From Neoechinorhynchus agilis (taxonomy: Eukaryota; Acanthocephala), in the NCBI GenBank assembly GCA_051530055.1, contig CM121341.1:6882001-6946000 (forward strand): 64,000 bases of DNA. The letters run 5' to 3'. The translations under genes and the position numbers were made by a program. The notes under the pieces are model-generated. The model ran no database searches. It was not told the DNA's origin and saw only the letters and a program-made list of their open reading frames with translations. Below are positions 51,541 through 63,660 of the stretch, piece by piece (positions within the stretch are counted from its first letter, which is position 1; each line of letters starts with the position of its first letter).

Positions 51541-53100
51541 AGTTCCAAAAACTCACTGGCTTCACCTCGCGGAAATGACCGACGAACGGAAACCGCCGGT
51601 GAGTCCATTTATTTTCTTATCCGAATACTAAGTTACAAATAGACGTGGCATTTCTCGCACCCAGATTCAAGGGCGAGTCTAGTGACACTGCCAAGACCGT
51701 CCAACTACGTTGTAGTCGATGATGAATCCAGAGATGATATGGATCCGGATATCGTCAGTATTGCGACTATTGACGAGGATGCCGATTCCTCGAAAGGATT
51801 GAAAGGAATGCATATTAAGTTAAAGAAGCGTCTTCGGGGAAATATCGAAAGCGCTAGGCGCACAAAAGATCGCCTCGTTTCGACTGGATCGACTTCTGAC
51901 TCGCGTTTCCAGCTTACGATCGATTCAATAATCACTCGGAATTCACCGATGGATTCATATGCAGCTGTCTATAAGAAGTAAGTGGCTAGTTTTTAAAAAA
52001 AAGCGGATATACCTCCAACACATTTTCAATTCACCATCATTTCATTGTGGTTAGTTTAGGTTTCTGGCGGATGCAGCAGTTCCAAACGAAAGTTCAATGG
52101 TTATGGCGGATTTTTCGAATGAACAGTCAGTATTTGTGAATCTGTCTACATTTCCGTGCAGTTGCAAAAAACTACAAACGTCCTACCAGCGATTGTTAGA
52201 CATTTGTACCAAAAACGACGACTTGGAGGCTAATAGTTCATACCAGCAGCAATGGTTGGGACGTCTAGCTAAATCTAAGTGGCTTCACTACGTTAGTGCA
52301 CTGCTTGAGATATCTCGTCGATGTGCTGATCGAATGACACTCAATTTCTGCAATGTATATCTTCTTGGAAGTGAAAATGACTTCTCTTGTGCAGTGGCTT
52401 CACTTGTTCAATTGATCCTACGACCGCAGACGCGATCGCTTGATGGAATCTGTTCACTCATTTGTAAAGAGTGGCGCTCGCATCCTTTCATTGACCGATT
52501 AGTGTCATTTGTGGACGAAAAGCGTAGCTGTTGTCCAGTGTTCCTTTTATTTCTGGACTGTGTTCATCAATTAAAGTTTCAAAAGATCTTTCATGACCTT
52601 TAAAAAAAGATCGTTTGGCATAATGTATCAAAATCCCGAATCATTTGAGGCATCTGAGATGTTTCTGAGACAATCCTGGAGTGCGTGTGTATCCGGATAC
52701 CCCGTAATAAACGCCAACGATCATGAAGATAGCCAAGACGAACCCATGTGGGCTATTTTCGATTTTGACAAATACCTCACACCCATCACTTGTGCTTCTC
52801 TCCGGAATCCTCTTTATCCTTCCACTAACACCGAGACTCATTCAGCACTTCAAGTAGACAGTCGACTGTACAGCATGAGATTGTGGACTGAGTGCTTTTG
52901 TCGTCGTCAGTTCTTAGTAGACGACGAAATGGTCTGTTCGGACGAAGAACTGAAGAGTCTTTGCGTTCAACTTGAGTTAGCAAAGGAATGTAAACGAAAA
53001 TTGGAACAGCAACAAGTTCCATTTACTCGCGAGTCTAAGCGAAAAGGTAACAATAATGATACAGAACCTGTGTGCATGTTGGTTGGAATCACTGAATTAT
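51247..53100 (+). CDS. Myotubularin-related pseudophosphatase (MTMR10/12-like)
   Basis: Exons 51247-51598, 51643-51977, 52060-52574 and 52610-53100 (introns 44, 82 and ~35 nt). Exon 1 is the last unit of the 306-bp array (VRLKVKLYGFIWDFKNSN, then LNPTSFGGTSFISKDHF) and continues to TDERKPP. A surplus G near 51465 breaks its frame; the other units lack it. Exon 2 opens TWHFSHPDSRASLV, the myotubularin W-C-W-S-H-P-x-G-x-x-L-V block. Exon 3 has W-L-H-Y-V-S-A-L-L-E, then LLGSENDFSCAVASLVQLIL where active enzymes have C-S-D-G-W-D-R-T; the catalytic Cys and Arg are absent, as in MTMR10/12. ICKEWRSHPFIDRL and PVFLLFLDCVHQL follow in family order. Such proteins act as adaptors for active myotubularins. 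The N-terminal PH-GRAM region appears incomplete; the third intron is my least certain join. Confidence 0.82.
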
Positions 53101-53353
53101 AAAGAACTTCGATCATTGGCCACGTAGGTGTCTGAATATTTGAGATCGTGGTTTATATCCTGGACAACCGGACATCACAAAAAAATATATACTAGCATTA
53201 TAGTCTATACTTTTCGACTAAAAGAACACCAAGTTAGCACGACGGGATTTTGATAACTTTATATTGAGAAAAACTGTTTTTAAAGTTTTCTTCATGGAAA
53301 TCTCGAACGCTTAAATATCACTGCGTCGTCAAAAAAAAAGATTGCATGATTTA

Positions 53354-56300
53354 TTATTTTGAAATTCCATCGATTGAGAATGGATGTGCTTCTGTATTAA
53401 AAACGAAATGGTCCAAAGACAGAACATTTTCGTCGCAGAATATCAAATAAATGTACTTGAGGGTCTCGGAAAGGAAGAAGCTCTGTTGAACATCGTCTTT
53501 GGCTGAATTCGTCTTATATACATCCCTCAATCCGACGAAACCACCAGTGTCCACGTGACAAAACTGAATGAGCGCTTTCACAACATCCCATGCCCATTCC
53601 CGGTATTTATGATCACCGGTCACCCTAAACAGATAAAACAAAGATTCAACATACTCGGGTCTTAATATATAATGCTTTGAACCCATATTTGGCATTGGAA
53701 TACCTTGAGGAGAAACCTGGAATATCTCCGGTCCTAAATGAACACTCGTGCTCTCGTATCCTCGCCGACACATCATAGTGAGATCCTTGGCTAGTTGAGA
53801 CCAATAGTCAGAAGTGCCTTGTTTAGAACGAGTTTGGTTGTATGCCAAAGCGTAGAGACCTCCAGAAAAACATGCCAAATGTTCCATGGTGTTACGAAAT
53901 CGACCGAAATCTTTAACCCCAAAATAAGCTGAGTCGTTATATCTTCGAAGTAGCTCCTTTTCAATGCTTGACATGGCATCAACGTAAATGTCGAGTTGGG
54001 TTTGGTTCTTTTTATTGCCAAGAAGGTATACTTTAAGAAGGTATTCGTAAAAACTGTCACCCGATGCACCAAGGCTCAAATGACCGTTACAATTTGTTCG
54101 TTCGTTAATCGGAATAAAATCGTTGTACAGCCCTGTTTCTGGAGATCGGTGCTTATAGTATATTGGAAGAGTAAAGGATTATAGAAGATTCGGCTTAATT
54201 AGTCTAAAAAATCTGCAATATTTTGTTTTTTGGACTAAAAAGACGCAATATTGTACGTATTTCTCACGAATAAGCTCAAACCTACTCGAAATTCAGACTG
54301 TTTCTAAAAGTTCCAAATAAATTAGCGTTTTTAAAACGGCAACTTAGTGCTATTAAATGCAAATTTGAAAGTCAAGAACAATTGAAAGCTCTTTTACTCC
54401 TCGTTATGCGGTCAAACTGTTCTCGGATAGCATTGGCGTACTTAGCATCTCCCGTCAGTTTGGATAGATACTCAAACTCGAGCGATAATGTTCCACATTC
54501 ACTAAGCACGACACAATTCGTAGACAATCCATTTGCAATCTGAGACGATAAGTCAACGTTTGATAGAAACAGTTTGGCTTCTTTATTGTACGCACCTAGT
54601 AGAAGATCTCCGACGAGTGTGGCTTTTTCCAACAAAATCTGATCATTTCCTCCTCGTAGAGTATAAGCACTCAAAAGACCTCCAAGGATCCGGATCGTTG
54701 TCTCAAACACTGAAATCGAACCAGCGATTTTTTCAGGATGGAAATGGTTTTTGACCCACTCCAAACCGGTTTCAAATTCCGGCATAAGATCGGCAATGAT
54801 CAAAGTATCAAGGGAATCAATCAAAGTAACACCCAATGTTCCTCGTCTTCCGAACAAATGAGAATTAAAAGGGCTCCGTTTGATTGGGCAAACTTCATTA
54901 GCGTTTATGTCAATACTCACGAATGTGGACCAAGCATCTTTGATCATTTCTCGGACGTATTTGTGACGATTTAAATGTGTTTGAAGATTAATGTTACAAA
55001 AATAACATTTGTGCCTTGTGATCCGATCAAAAATCGTTCAATTGACTAAGAAATCATCTTTTTTTTAATGATCAAAATGGCAATAATTTCAATTTTATCG
55101 ACTAAAAACGCGAAGATTTTAAAGGGAATTTGAATAATAAATTTCTAAAAGTGTTTGTGAACGATGAGAAAGCGGATGATCTTCAATAAAAACGAGACGT
55201 TAAGAAACAAAAATAACATTTGTGCCTTGTGATCCGATCAAAAATCGTTCAATTGACTAAGAAATCATCTTTTTTTAATGATCAAAATGGCAATAATTTC
55301 AATTTTATCGACTAAAAACGCGAAGATTTTAAAGGGAATTTGAATAATAAATTTCTAAAAGTGTTTGTGAACGATGAAAGCGGATGATCTTCAATAAAAA
55401 CGAGACGTTAAGAAACAAAAATAACATTTGTGCCTTGTGATGCGATCAAAAATCGTTCAATTGACTAAGAAATCATCTTTTTTTAATGATCAAAATGGCA
55501 ATAATTTCAATTTTATCGACTAAAAACGCGAAGATTTTAAAGGGAATTTGAATAATAAATTTCTAAAAGTGTTTGTGAACGATGAGAAAGCGGATGATCT
55601 TCAATAAAAACGAGACGTTAAGAAACAAAAATAACATTTGTGCCTTGTGATGCGATCAAAAATCGTTCAATTGACTAAGAAATCATCTTTTTTTAATGAT
55701 CAAAATGGCAATAATTTCAATTTTATCGACTAAAAACGCGAAGATTTTAAAGGGAATTTGAATAATAAATTTCTAAAAGTGTTTGTGAACGATGAGAAAG
55801 CGGATGATCTTCAATAAAAACGAGACGTTAAGAAACAAAAATAACATTTGTGCCTTGTGATGCGATCAAAAATCGTTCAATTGACTAAGAAATCATCTTT
55901 TTTTAATGATCAAAATGGCAATAATTTCAATTTTATCGACTAAAAACGCGAAGATTTTAAAGGGAATTTGAATAATAAATTTCTAAAAGTGTTTGTGAAC
56001 GATGAGAAAGCGGATGATCTTCAATAAAAACGAGACGTTAAGAAACAAAAATAACATTTGTGCCTTGTGATCCGATCAAAAATCGTTCAATTGACTAAGA
56101 AATCATCTTTTTTTAATGATCAAAATGGCAATAATTTCAATTTTATCGACTAAAAACGCGAAGATTTTAAAGGGAATTTGAATAATAAATTTCTAAAAGT
56201 GTGTGAACGATGAGAAAGCGGATGATCTTCAATAAAAACGAGACGTTAAGAAACAAAAATAACATTTGTGCCTTGTGATCCGATCAAAAATCGTTCAATT

Positions 56301-57043
56301 GACTAAGAAATCATCTTTTTTTAATGATCAAAATGGCAATAATTTCAATTTTATCGACTAAAAACGCGAAGATTTTAAAGGGAATTTGAATAATAAATTT
56401 CTAAAAGTGTTTGTGAACGATGAGAAAGCGGATGATCTTCAATAAAAACGAGACGTTAAGAAACAAAAATAACATTTGTGCCTTGTGATCCGATCAAAAA
56501 TCGTTCAATTGACTAAGAAATCATCTTTTTTTAATGATCAAAATGGCAATAATTTCAATTTTATCGACTAAAAACGCGAAGATTTTAAAGGGAATTTGAA
56601 TAATAAATTTCTAAAAGTGTTTGTGAACGATGAGAAGGCGGATGATCTTCAATAAAAACGAGACGTTAAGAAACAAAAATAACATTTGTGCCTTGTGATC
56701 CGATCAAAAATCGTTCAATTGACTAAGAAATCATCTTTTTTCTAATGATCAAAATGGCAATAATTTCAATTTTATCGACTAAAAATGCGAAGATTTTAAA
56801 GGGAGAACCTCGCACATTCAAATCTACACTCGTGTACAACCGTCTAAGTTCAGAGTCCCGAGTAACGTTAAGATCCAGCTTCGCTGGAGTAAAGGTCCGA
56901 ACTCCTCGAAGTCGTCTTGGTTCATAAGGATTACTATTCGATTGATCGCTATTGCTCAATAAAAGAAAAGTGAACACAAACAGCGCTGTCGTGAACACGG
57001 CCAACATCTTCAATCGATCGCGACGAACTCGTAAAACCCGCAT
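53354..57043 (-). CDS. Class I alpha-1,2-mannosidase (GH47), Golgi/ER type II membrane protein
   Basis: Trims alpha-1,2-linked mannose from N-glycans. Exons 56809-57043, 54398-54949 and 53354-54138; phases join cleanly to 524 codons. Exon 1 encodes a basic cytosolic tail (MRVLRVRRDRLK) and one signal-anchor helix (MLAVFTTALFVFTFLLL). Exon 2 carries EMIKDAWSTF, ANEVCP, LFGRRGTLGVTLIDSLDTL, ISVFETTIRILGGLLSAY and LSECGTLSLEFEYLSKLTG. Exon 3 carries KTGLYNDF, GASGDSFYEYLLKVYLLG, MEHLACFSGGL, YILRPEYVESLFYLFRVTG, SFFLSETLKYIYLIFCD and the calcium-binding VFNTEAHP near the end, all GH47 signatures. Introns are 1859 nt (filled by a 210-bp tandem array) and 259 nt. No frame damage. Slightly short compared with vertebrate MAN1A, with a reduced stem. 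Confidence 0.94.
54996..56800 (+). repeat. Tandem array, ~210-bp unit, nine copies, filling mannosidase intron 1
   Basis: AATAACATTTGTGCCTTGTG recurs at 55001, 55212, 55420, 55630, 55840, 56050, 56258, 56468 and 56678. The final copy breaks off in the AGATTTTAAAGGGA word only about 8 nt before the exon-1 splice donor; the first begins about 47 nt from the exon-2 acceptor. The intron is thus almost all repeat. Copy differences are single bases or short indels (GATCCGATC versus GATGCGATC; GAGAAAGC versus GAAAGC). Confidence 0.95.
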
Positions 57044-57055
57044 TTTGAAAGTCAA

Positions 57056-58451
57056 TAAAATATCTTAAATTGAACATGTTTAGAAAAATAACAACCAGCA
57101 GCAAATATTTGGAATGTTTCAATTCTTGGGAGCTAATATCTGTGGCGGCAATGCATTTACCACCGCCACCACTACCGAACCCTATGAGACTTCCACATAA
57201 CTTCGAGAACTGAATGGAGTATTCTAAAGTTCTTTAAACTAATAAAACACCGAAACATTCGCTTCCAAAAAACTTTATTTTTAATTCTAAATTTTCAATT
57301 CGTAAAGGGGTTTAAACCCGACAACATTTTAAAGTGATTTTGTTGTTGTTTACACAAAAAAAGGTGAAAAACCCACCGAAGCTTCTCGACACGGTTTTTT
57401 CTGGACGTCCTCGCCAACAACAACATAAAAACGACTCGAAATTCGTCACACCAAGAACTCGTGTTCTCTTCACGGCGATTACACCAAGTCAACGATTAAA
57501 AAACCTTCTCACAAGTCCCGAAAAACACTCCGAAATTCATATCTTTGTCTATGAAACCGTTTTAGCCGGCTTGCCCGACTCCCGGATAAAATCTGTTTTA
57601 TTGAATATTTGAAAGGTTTTTTACCGTGTAATTTTCTCGATTATTTTTCCACGGAAATGGCAGGAAGAACACCAGTAAAGTTCGTTCGTATTTAAAATCT
57701 CCACTAAAACGCGAAGGTGAACTTGAAAGTCATTTTAGTTGTCGGAAAGAGATAAATACTCGCTTACGTAAAATGTTTTCGAGCTTTACACGAAAATAAA
57801 ATTTAATCCAACCGTTTGATGAGTATATCTAAGGCGAGATGTGTTTACGATTCACAAATCGACATTTTGGAGATTTCTCGCTTCGTTTTTAAATAACGAG
57901 TCATTTGGGATTTTCTTCAATTAAATTTTTATTCTAAATCCAATTTATACGCGTGATATTTACTGGGATCCCCTCATTTTATTTTCCTGAATTCTTATTC
58001 GTCAATGCACAATTATTGCAAATTATACTTCGCATTAGGAAATTTTCTAAGCAGACTTCTAAAGATCTTCGGCCTTGCAAGTGTCGTGGTTGTTTGTGAT
58101 TCTTTCTTAAAAATTTGGCGTAACGATTGAGTTTTGAACATTTGGGTCAAAATTTGGTTAGAATTTTACAGCCGGACTTGAGACCGTTCTCCTTCTTTCG
58201 AGAGAGAAATACGTGAATGAGATTTCGTTCTGAACAATCGGAAACGAAAATATGAATCGATCGATGATCGGTTGCAAATAAAATCAGAATCCTCCGAGAG
58301 GGAAGGATTTGTGCTCCTTCTTATCAAAAGCGTTTTTATAACACGTTCGTCTTTAAAAAAAGGAGATTTATCAAATTTTTTGTGCTGTTGTAACGATAAA
58401 AAATATTCATTTCCGAGATATTTCGCGTGGAAACGGAAGTTAAGATTTCGA
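57056..58451. other. Region without a recognised gene
   Basis: An open plus-strand frame at 57334-57612 (Ser/Lys/Arg-rich, RTRVLFTAITPSQRLKNLL) lacks an ATG and a family. At 58144-58180 a dispersed-repeat fragment (GGGTCAAAATTTGG, GAATTTTACAGCCGGA) matches 11517-11560. The rest is AT-rich. Confidence 0.3.
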
Positions 58452-59205
58452 GAAAAAACTTTGATTGAGTATGGAAGCATTTTGGCTTTTTTTATTAAAA
58501 ATATTGCTCAAATTTGAGAAACAATTCAAGAAAAAAGCCGTAAGACGGCGAAATTTCTCTTAAATTAAGATTTTTTTTATTGTTACGGCAGTCCAAGAGT
58601 GCATTTTTGAGAAAAAACTTTGAGTATGGAAGCATTTTGGCTTTTTTTATTAAAAATATTGCTCAAATTTGAGAAACAATTCAAGAAAAAAGCCGTAAGA
58701 CGGCGAAATCTCTCGGAAATTAAGATTTTCTTTTTATTATTACGGCAGTCCAAGAGTGCATTTTTGAGAAAAAACTTTGAGTATGGAAGCATTTTGGCTT
58801 TTTTTATTAAAAATATTGCTCAAATTTGAGAAACAATTCAAGAAAAAAGCCGTAAGACGGCGAAATCTCTCGGAAATTAAGATTTTCTTTTTATTGTTAC
58901 GACAGTCCAAGAGTGCATTTTTGAGAAAAAACTTTGAGTATGGAAGCATTTTGGCTTTTTTTATTAAAAATATTGCTCAAATTTGAGAAACAATTCAAGA
59001 AAAAAGCCGTAAGACGGCGAAATCTCTCGGAAATTAAGATTTTCTTTTTATTGTTACGACAGTCCAAGAGTGCATTTTTGAGAAAAAACTTTGAGTATGG
59101 AAGCATTTCGGCTTTTTTATTAGAAAGATTCCTCAAATTTGAGAAACAATTCAAGAAAAAAGCCGTAAGACGGCGAAATCTCTCGGCGACAAAAATGGCA
59201 AAACG
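58452..59205 (+). repeat. Tandem array, 157-bp unit, five copies
   Basis: GAGAAAAAACTTTGAGTATG-like starts at about 58451, 58609, 58766, 58923 and 59080. Each unit has TTGGCTTTTTTTATTAAAAA, AAGCCGTAAGACGGCGAAAT (a small GCCGT/ACGGC hairpin), and GGCAGTCCAAGAGTGCATTT. Open frames on both strands repeat every 157 bp without coding signature. Confidence 0.92.
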
Positions 59206-59409
59206 GTAGTAAATACGTTTTAAAATAGAGAATCCAATTGAAAAAATTTATCAAAGCCACAAAAACTGTAGAAATTATTCAACTCTTACATTTGGGGCAT
59301 CATATTTAAGAAATCGAACCGTGCATAAGAGAATCGGCTACTCTCTAATCCTTTGTTTTTAATTTTCGATTATACATTAGTATCGACTTTATTGAATCTA
59401 ACTGGAAAT

Positions 59410-59545
59410 GTTGAATTGGTCGCTGGGTTCCATGGGGGTTGCGAGGCTGCTGGGAGGGTAGGAATCAGGTTTGGGATCGCCCACAGACCCCCCTTCGAAT
59501 GCGATTGAGCGCCTCCGAGGTCTGTGAGTTTGCCGAGAGGCCCTG
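59410..59545. other. Isolated GC-rich island
   Basis: About 130 bp with clear G-runs then C-runs (TTCCATGGGGGTTGCGAGGC; CCCACAGACCCCCCTTCG; GAGCGCCTCCGAGGTCTG) in a strongly AT-rich setting. GGGGGGTCTGTGGGC on the minus strand and CAGCAGCCTCGCAACCCCCA suggest folding or a transposon coding scrap. No RNA family recognised and no ORF of note. Confidence 0.35.
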
Positions 59546-60792
59546 AGTGTATGCGATTTAAGATAAATAAGAAGACAAACTGTAAATGGTCATAGAAAGG
59601 ATTTTCTGAATACCTTTTTTTATCCGCAATTATCCACTAACTTGGGAGTACGATAACGAGTACCTTGATGAGATGGTTTTCTCAGAAACCACCTTCTACG
59701 AGTGTACTCGCGATTGTTAGCGCCGCAACATAATAGATCTCTCTCTTCTCCATCGTTACCTCACGGAAAACCGAATAGCAACCAAATTTTGCTATTCCGT
59801 TTTTGTTCTTAATAAATAAACAAATTTATACAATTCTCGTTTTATTATTGATTACATGAATCCAAATGGAACATTGAATTGGCTGGTCTTCAAAGCTTGT
59901 CTTCGGAGTCTATTCTGTTCAGAAGAACAAATTTAATGTTTTCATCCATTGCTATGTTGTGGATTTCAGTAAAGATTCAGTGAGCCAGTCGCAACGTTCC
60001 TTATTTTTTGCGAATAGTAATGGTGTTCTTGTGGGAAATTGGAACAATCAAAAAAGTTAATATATTTATGATATTTAAGAATTCAAATGATTGCATTCGA
60101 GCGTAATTTTCGCTTTATTCGAATCTGTTTTTTCAAATACTTTTACAGGGAAACAATAAGAATTTAAATACAGAAATCGTTTGAAAATAGAAAACTTCAA
60201 GTATGCTACATAAATACGTTGACCACGTCCGGCGGAAACTTAAATGTAGGAATCAATATAAAGTGTACGTTTGTGAATATTTTCTAGCATTAAAAATGCT
60301 AAATTTTACACTTTGTCGTTGGTCATTCCGCATTTAGAATGAATACCATTGAAGTTTTTTTTTCGTTATTTTTCTCAAATTCTATTCTAACCTCTGCTCC
60401 TTTTTCCTTATTGCCCAATTTTCTCACGGATATCATAAACCGAAATGAAACTGATTGAAGATGCGTCCCCATAAACTCTCCTCGATGCGAATAACCAAAC
60501 AACTTTCCCACTAGACCGAACCCGTCATCCACTCAAAAATCAATAACCACATTCAAGAAACCAATCATTTGATGCTCTTATTATAATGCTAAATGTATGA
60601 ATACTACAAAGGTCAGAAATTACAATTCATCATCGAATCAAATCTGATCTATTCGTTCTCCTGTCTTAAATAAATCATTCAAATGCAAACAAATTATGTA
60701 TGAGCACTCGTTAAAATTATGCATTAACTAATTAGAGTAAGCGTTAAACCGGGCCAAAAACCTCAATTAAGTTTCTTTTGCACATTACAAAG
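59546..60792. other. Region without a recognised gene
   Basis: 60340-60590 is a diverged member of the dispersed family also seen at 26570 and 42470 (CGAACCCGTCATCCACTCAA, ACATTCAAGAAACCAATCAT). Remaining sequence is AT-rich with no signal I can support. Confidence 0.35.
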
Positions 60793-63091
60793 ATTGAAAA
60801 TTAAAAGATTTTGATGAAAATCCTTATATAGAGCGAAAAAGGAGATTTTTCTATAAAAAAACTATAAATTCCATCCAATTGTTCCTTCGAATGGATGTGT
60901 ATTCTCAATGGCGAATTGTTACACACTCGGCTTTTATTATTGAAATCTTCATTGCAATTGTTTGAAGGCCTCAGCCTCCTTCTCAAGCATTTCTTGTAAG
61001 TTTTTAATTTAAAAACTTAATAATAAAGCTGGGAAAAACTATAAAAGTCAACTTGGTGTCAACATTTTCCTGAGTCATTTGTCTCGCTCTCTCACAACGC
61101 AAGCGCATACGTTTCTAAATCTCAATTCTTTGAACAAAAACAATGGATAATGAACAGCAAACGCTCAATAGTGGTATTGAAAATTAAAAGATTTTGATGA
61201 AAATCCTTATATAGAGCGAAAAAGGAGATTTTTCTAAAAAAAACTATAAATTCCATCCAATTGTTCCTTCGATTGGATGTGTATTCTCAATGGCGAATTG
61301 TTACACACTCGGCTTTTATTATTGAAATCTTCATTGCAATTGTTTGAAGGCCTCAGCCTCCTTCTCAAGCATTTCTTGTAAGTTTTTAATTTAAAAACTT
61401 AATAATAAAGCTGGGAAAAACTATAAAAGTCAACTTGGTGTCAACATTTTCCTGAGTCATTTGTCTCGCTCTCTCACAACGCAGAGCGCATACGTTTCTA
61501 AATCTCAATTCTTTGAACAAAAACAATGGATAATGAACAGCAAACGCTCAATAGTGGTATTGAAAATTAAAAGATTTTGATGAAAATCCTTATATAGAGC
61601 GAAAAAGGAGATTTTTCTATAAAAAAACTATAAATTCCATCCAATTGTTCCTTCGAATGGATGTGTATTCTCAATGGCGAATTGTTACACACTCGGCTTT
61701 TATTATTGAAATCTTCATTGCAATTGTTTGAAGGCCTCAGCCTCCTTCTCAAGCATTTCTTGTAAGTTTTTAATTTAAAAACTTAATAATAAAGCTGGGA
61801 AAAACTATAAAAGTCAACTTGGTGTCAACATTTTCCTGAGTCATTTGTCTCGCTCTCTCACAACGCAGAGCGCATACGTTTCTAAATCTCAATTCTTTGA
61901 ACAAAAACAATGGATAATGAACAGCAAACGCTCAATAGTGGTATTGAAAATTAAAAGATTTTGATGAAAATCCTTATATAGAGCGAAAAAGGAGATTTTT
62001 CTATAAAAAAACTATAAATTCCATCCAATTGTTCCTTCGATGGATGTGTATTCTCAATGGCGAATTGTTACACACTCGGCTTTTATTATTGAAATCTTCA
62101 TTGCAATTGTTTGAAGGCCTCAGCCTCCTTCTCAAGCATTTCTTGTAAGTTTTTAATTTAAAAACTTAATAATAAAGCTGGGAAAAACTATAAAAGTCAA
62201 CTTGGTGTCAACATTTTCCTGAGTCATTTGTCTCGCTCTCTCACAACGCAGAGCGCATACGTTTCTAAATCTCAATTCTTTGAACAAAAACAATGGATAA
62301 TGAACAGCAAACGCTCAATAGTGGTATTGAAAATTAAAAGATTTTGATGAAAATCCTTATATAGAGCGAAAAAGGAGATTTTTCTATAAAAAAACTATAA
62401 ATTCCATCCAATTGTTCCTTCGAATGGATGTGTATTCTCAATGGCGAATTGTTACACACTCGGCTTTTATTATTGAAATCTTCATTGCAATTGTTTGAAG
62501 GCCTCAGCCTCCTTCTCAAGCATTTCTTGTAAGTTTTTAATTTAAAAACTTAATAATAAAGCTGGGAAAAACTATAAAAGTCAACTTGGTGTCAACATTT
62601 TCCTGAGTCATTTGTCTCGCTCTCTCACAACGCAGAGCGCATACGTTTCTAAATCTCAATTTTTGAACAAAAACAATGGATAATGAACAGCAAACGCTCA
62701 ATAGTGGTATTGAAAATTAAAAGATTTTGATGAAAATCCTTATATAGAGCGAAAAAGGAGATTTTTCTATAAAAAAACTATAAATTCCATCCAATTGTTC
62801 CTTCGATGGATGTGTATTCTCAATGGCGAATTGTTACACACTCGGCTTTTATTATTGAAATCTTCATTGCAATTGTTTGAAGGCCTCAGCCTCCTTCTCA
62901 AGCATTTCTTGTAAGTTTTTAATTTAAAAACTTAATAATAAAGCTGGGAAAAACTATAAAAGTCAACTTGGTGTCAACATTTTCCTGAGTCATTTGTCTC
63001 GCTCTCTCACAACGCAGAGCGCATACGTTTCTAAATCTCAATTCTTTGAACAAAAACAATGGATAATGAACAGCAAACGCTCAATGGTGGT
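60793..63091 (+). repeat. Tandem array, 383-bp unit, six copies, each with promoter-like region and start codon
   Basis: ATTGAAAATTAAAAGATTTT recurs at 60793, 61176, 61559, 61943, 62326 and 62709. Each unit ends ACAAAAACAATGGATAATGA then ACAGCAAACGCTCAATAGTG, so each carries the ATG and first eight to nine codons of the gene at 63059 (M-D-N-E-Q-Q-T-L-N) before running into the next unit. A TATATAGAGCG word and a TTAAAAACTTA... inverted word lie upstream. Units alternate (CGAATGG versus CGATGG/CGATTGG), giving a two-unit period of 766-767 bp. Confidence 0.94.
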
Positions 63092-63225
63092 GATAAACGA
63101 CGGAATGAGCTTTATGCTCGACGACTCGCGTTATTCTCCTTATCAACAAGCTCCGATCATGGCTACGATACGGTAACAGCGTCAGGAGCCGGCGGTGGTC
63201 ATAAACGAAACAAATCATCGAGCAG
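63059..63225 (+). CDS. First exon of an unidentified gene, fed by the 383-bp array
   Basis: The last array unit leaves the repeat after ...ACGCTCAATG and stays open: MDNEQQTLNGGDKRRNELYA, R-R-L-A-L-F-S-L-S-T-S-S, then a Gly-rich ASGAGGGHKRNKSSSR ending at a splice donor (CAG/GTACTT, 63225/63226). The frame is 167 nt, phase 2. No downstream exon is visible to 64000, and no family is recognised. Basic, Ser/Gly-rich N-terminus without signal peptide. The other six ATGs in the array hit a stop after 12 codons. Confidence 0.5.
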
Positions 63226-63660
63226 GTACTTCTTATAACTTTTCTGTAGATAAATTTTTGTATGTTTTATATGGTGGAAAATTTGAAGTAATTTATCATG
63301 TCCGATATTTCGCAAAAAACCCTGTGCTTCGCTAACGATCTTTCATTGCGAAAAAACTTCATAACTTTATTGTTTCTCTATACTTCAATAATTGTGATAA
63401 AGGCACAAGATTTTGTTGAAATATAGGATCCAATAAATTACTTCCATAAATTTATGTCATATCGAGAGAAAATCCATATCGGGATGGTAAATTTTGATTT
63501 GTGGTGAAGATAATCACCCGGTTACGAATCATTTTATTCTTCTAAAATATTTCGAAAGAGAGGAAATATCGCCTGATCAATCGTTTAAAAAAGCTTTTAG
63601 TTATAACCAAAGGCGAGGCACCACAAGTCAAAACATAAATTTATATTTTCTTTTTATTAT

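Noticed and set aside
58166-59209. Paired ORFs in the 157-bp array
   Set aside because: They recur every 157 bp on both strands with identical sequence, so they are by-products of the repeat.
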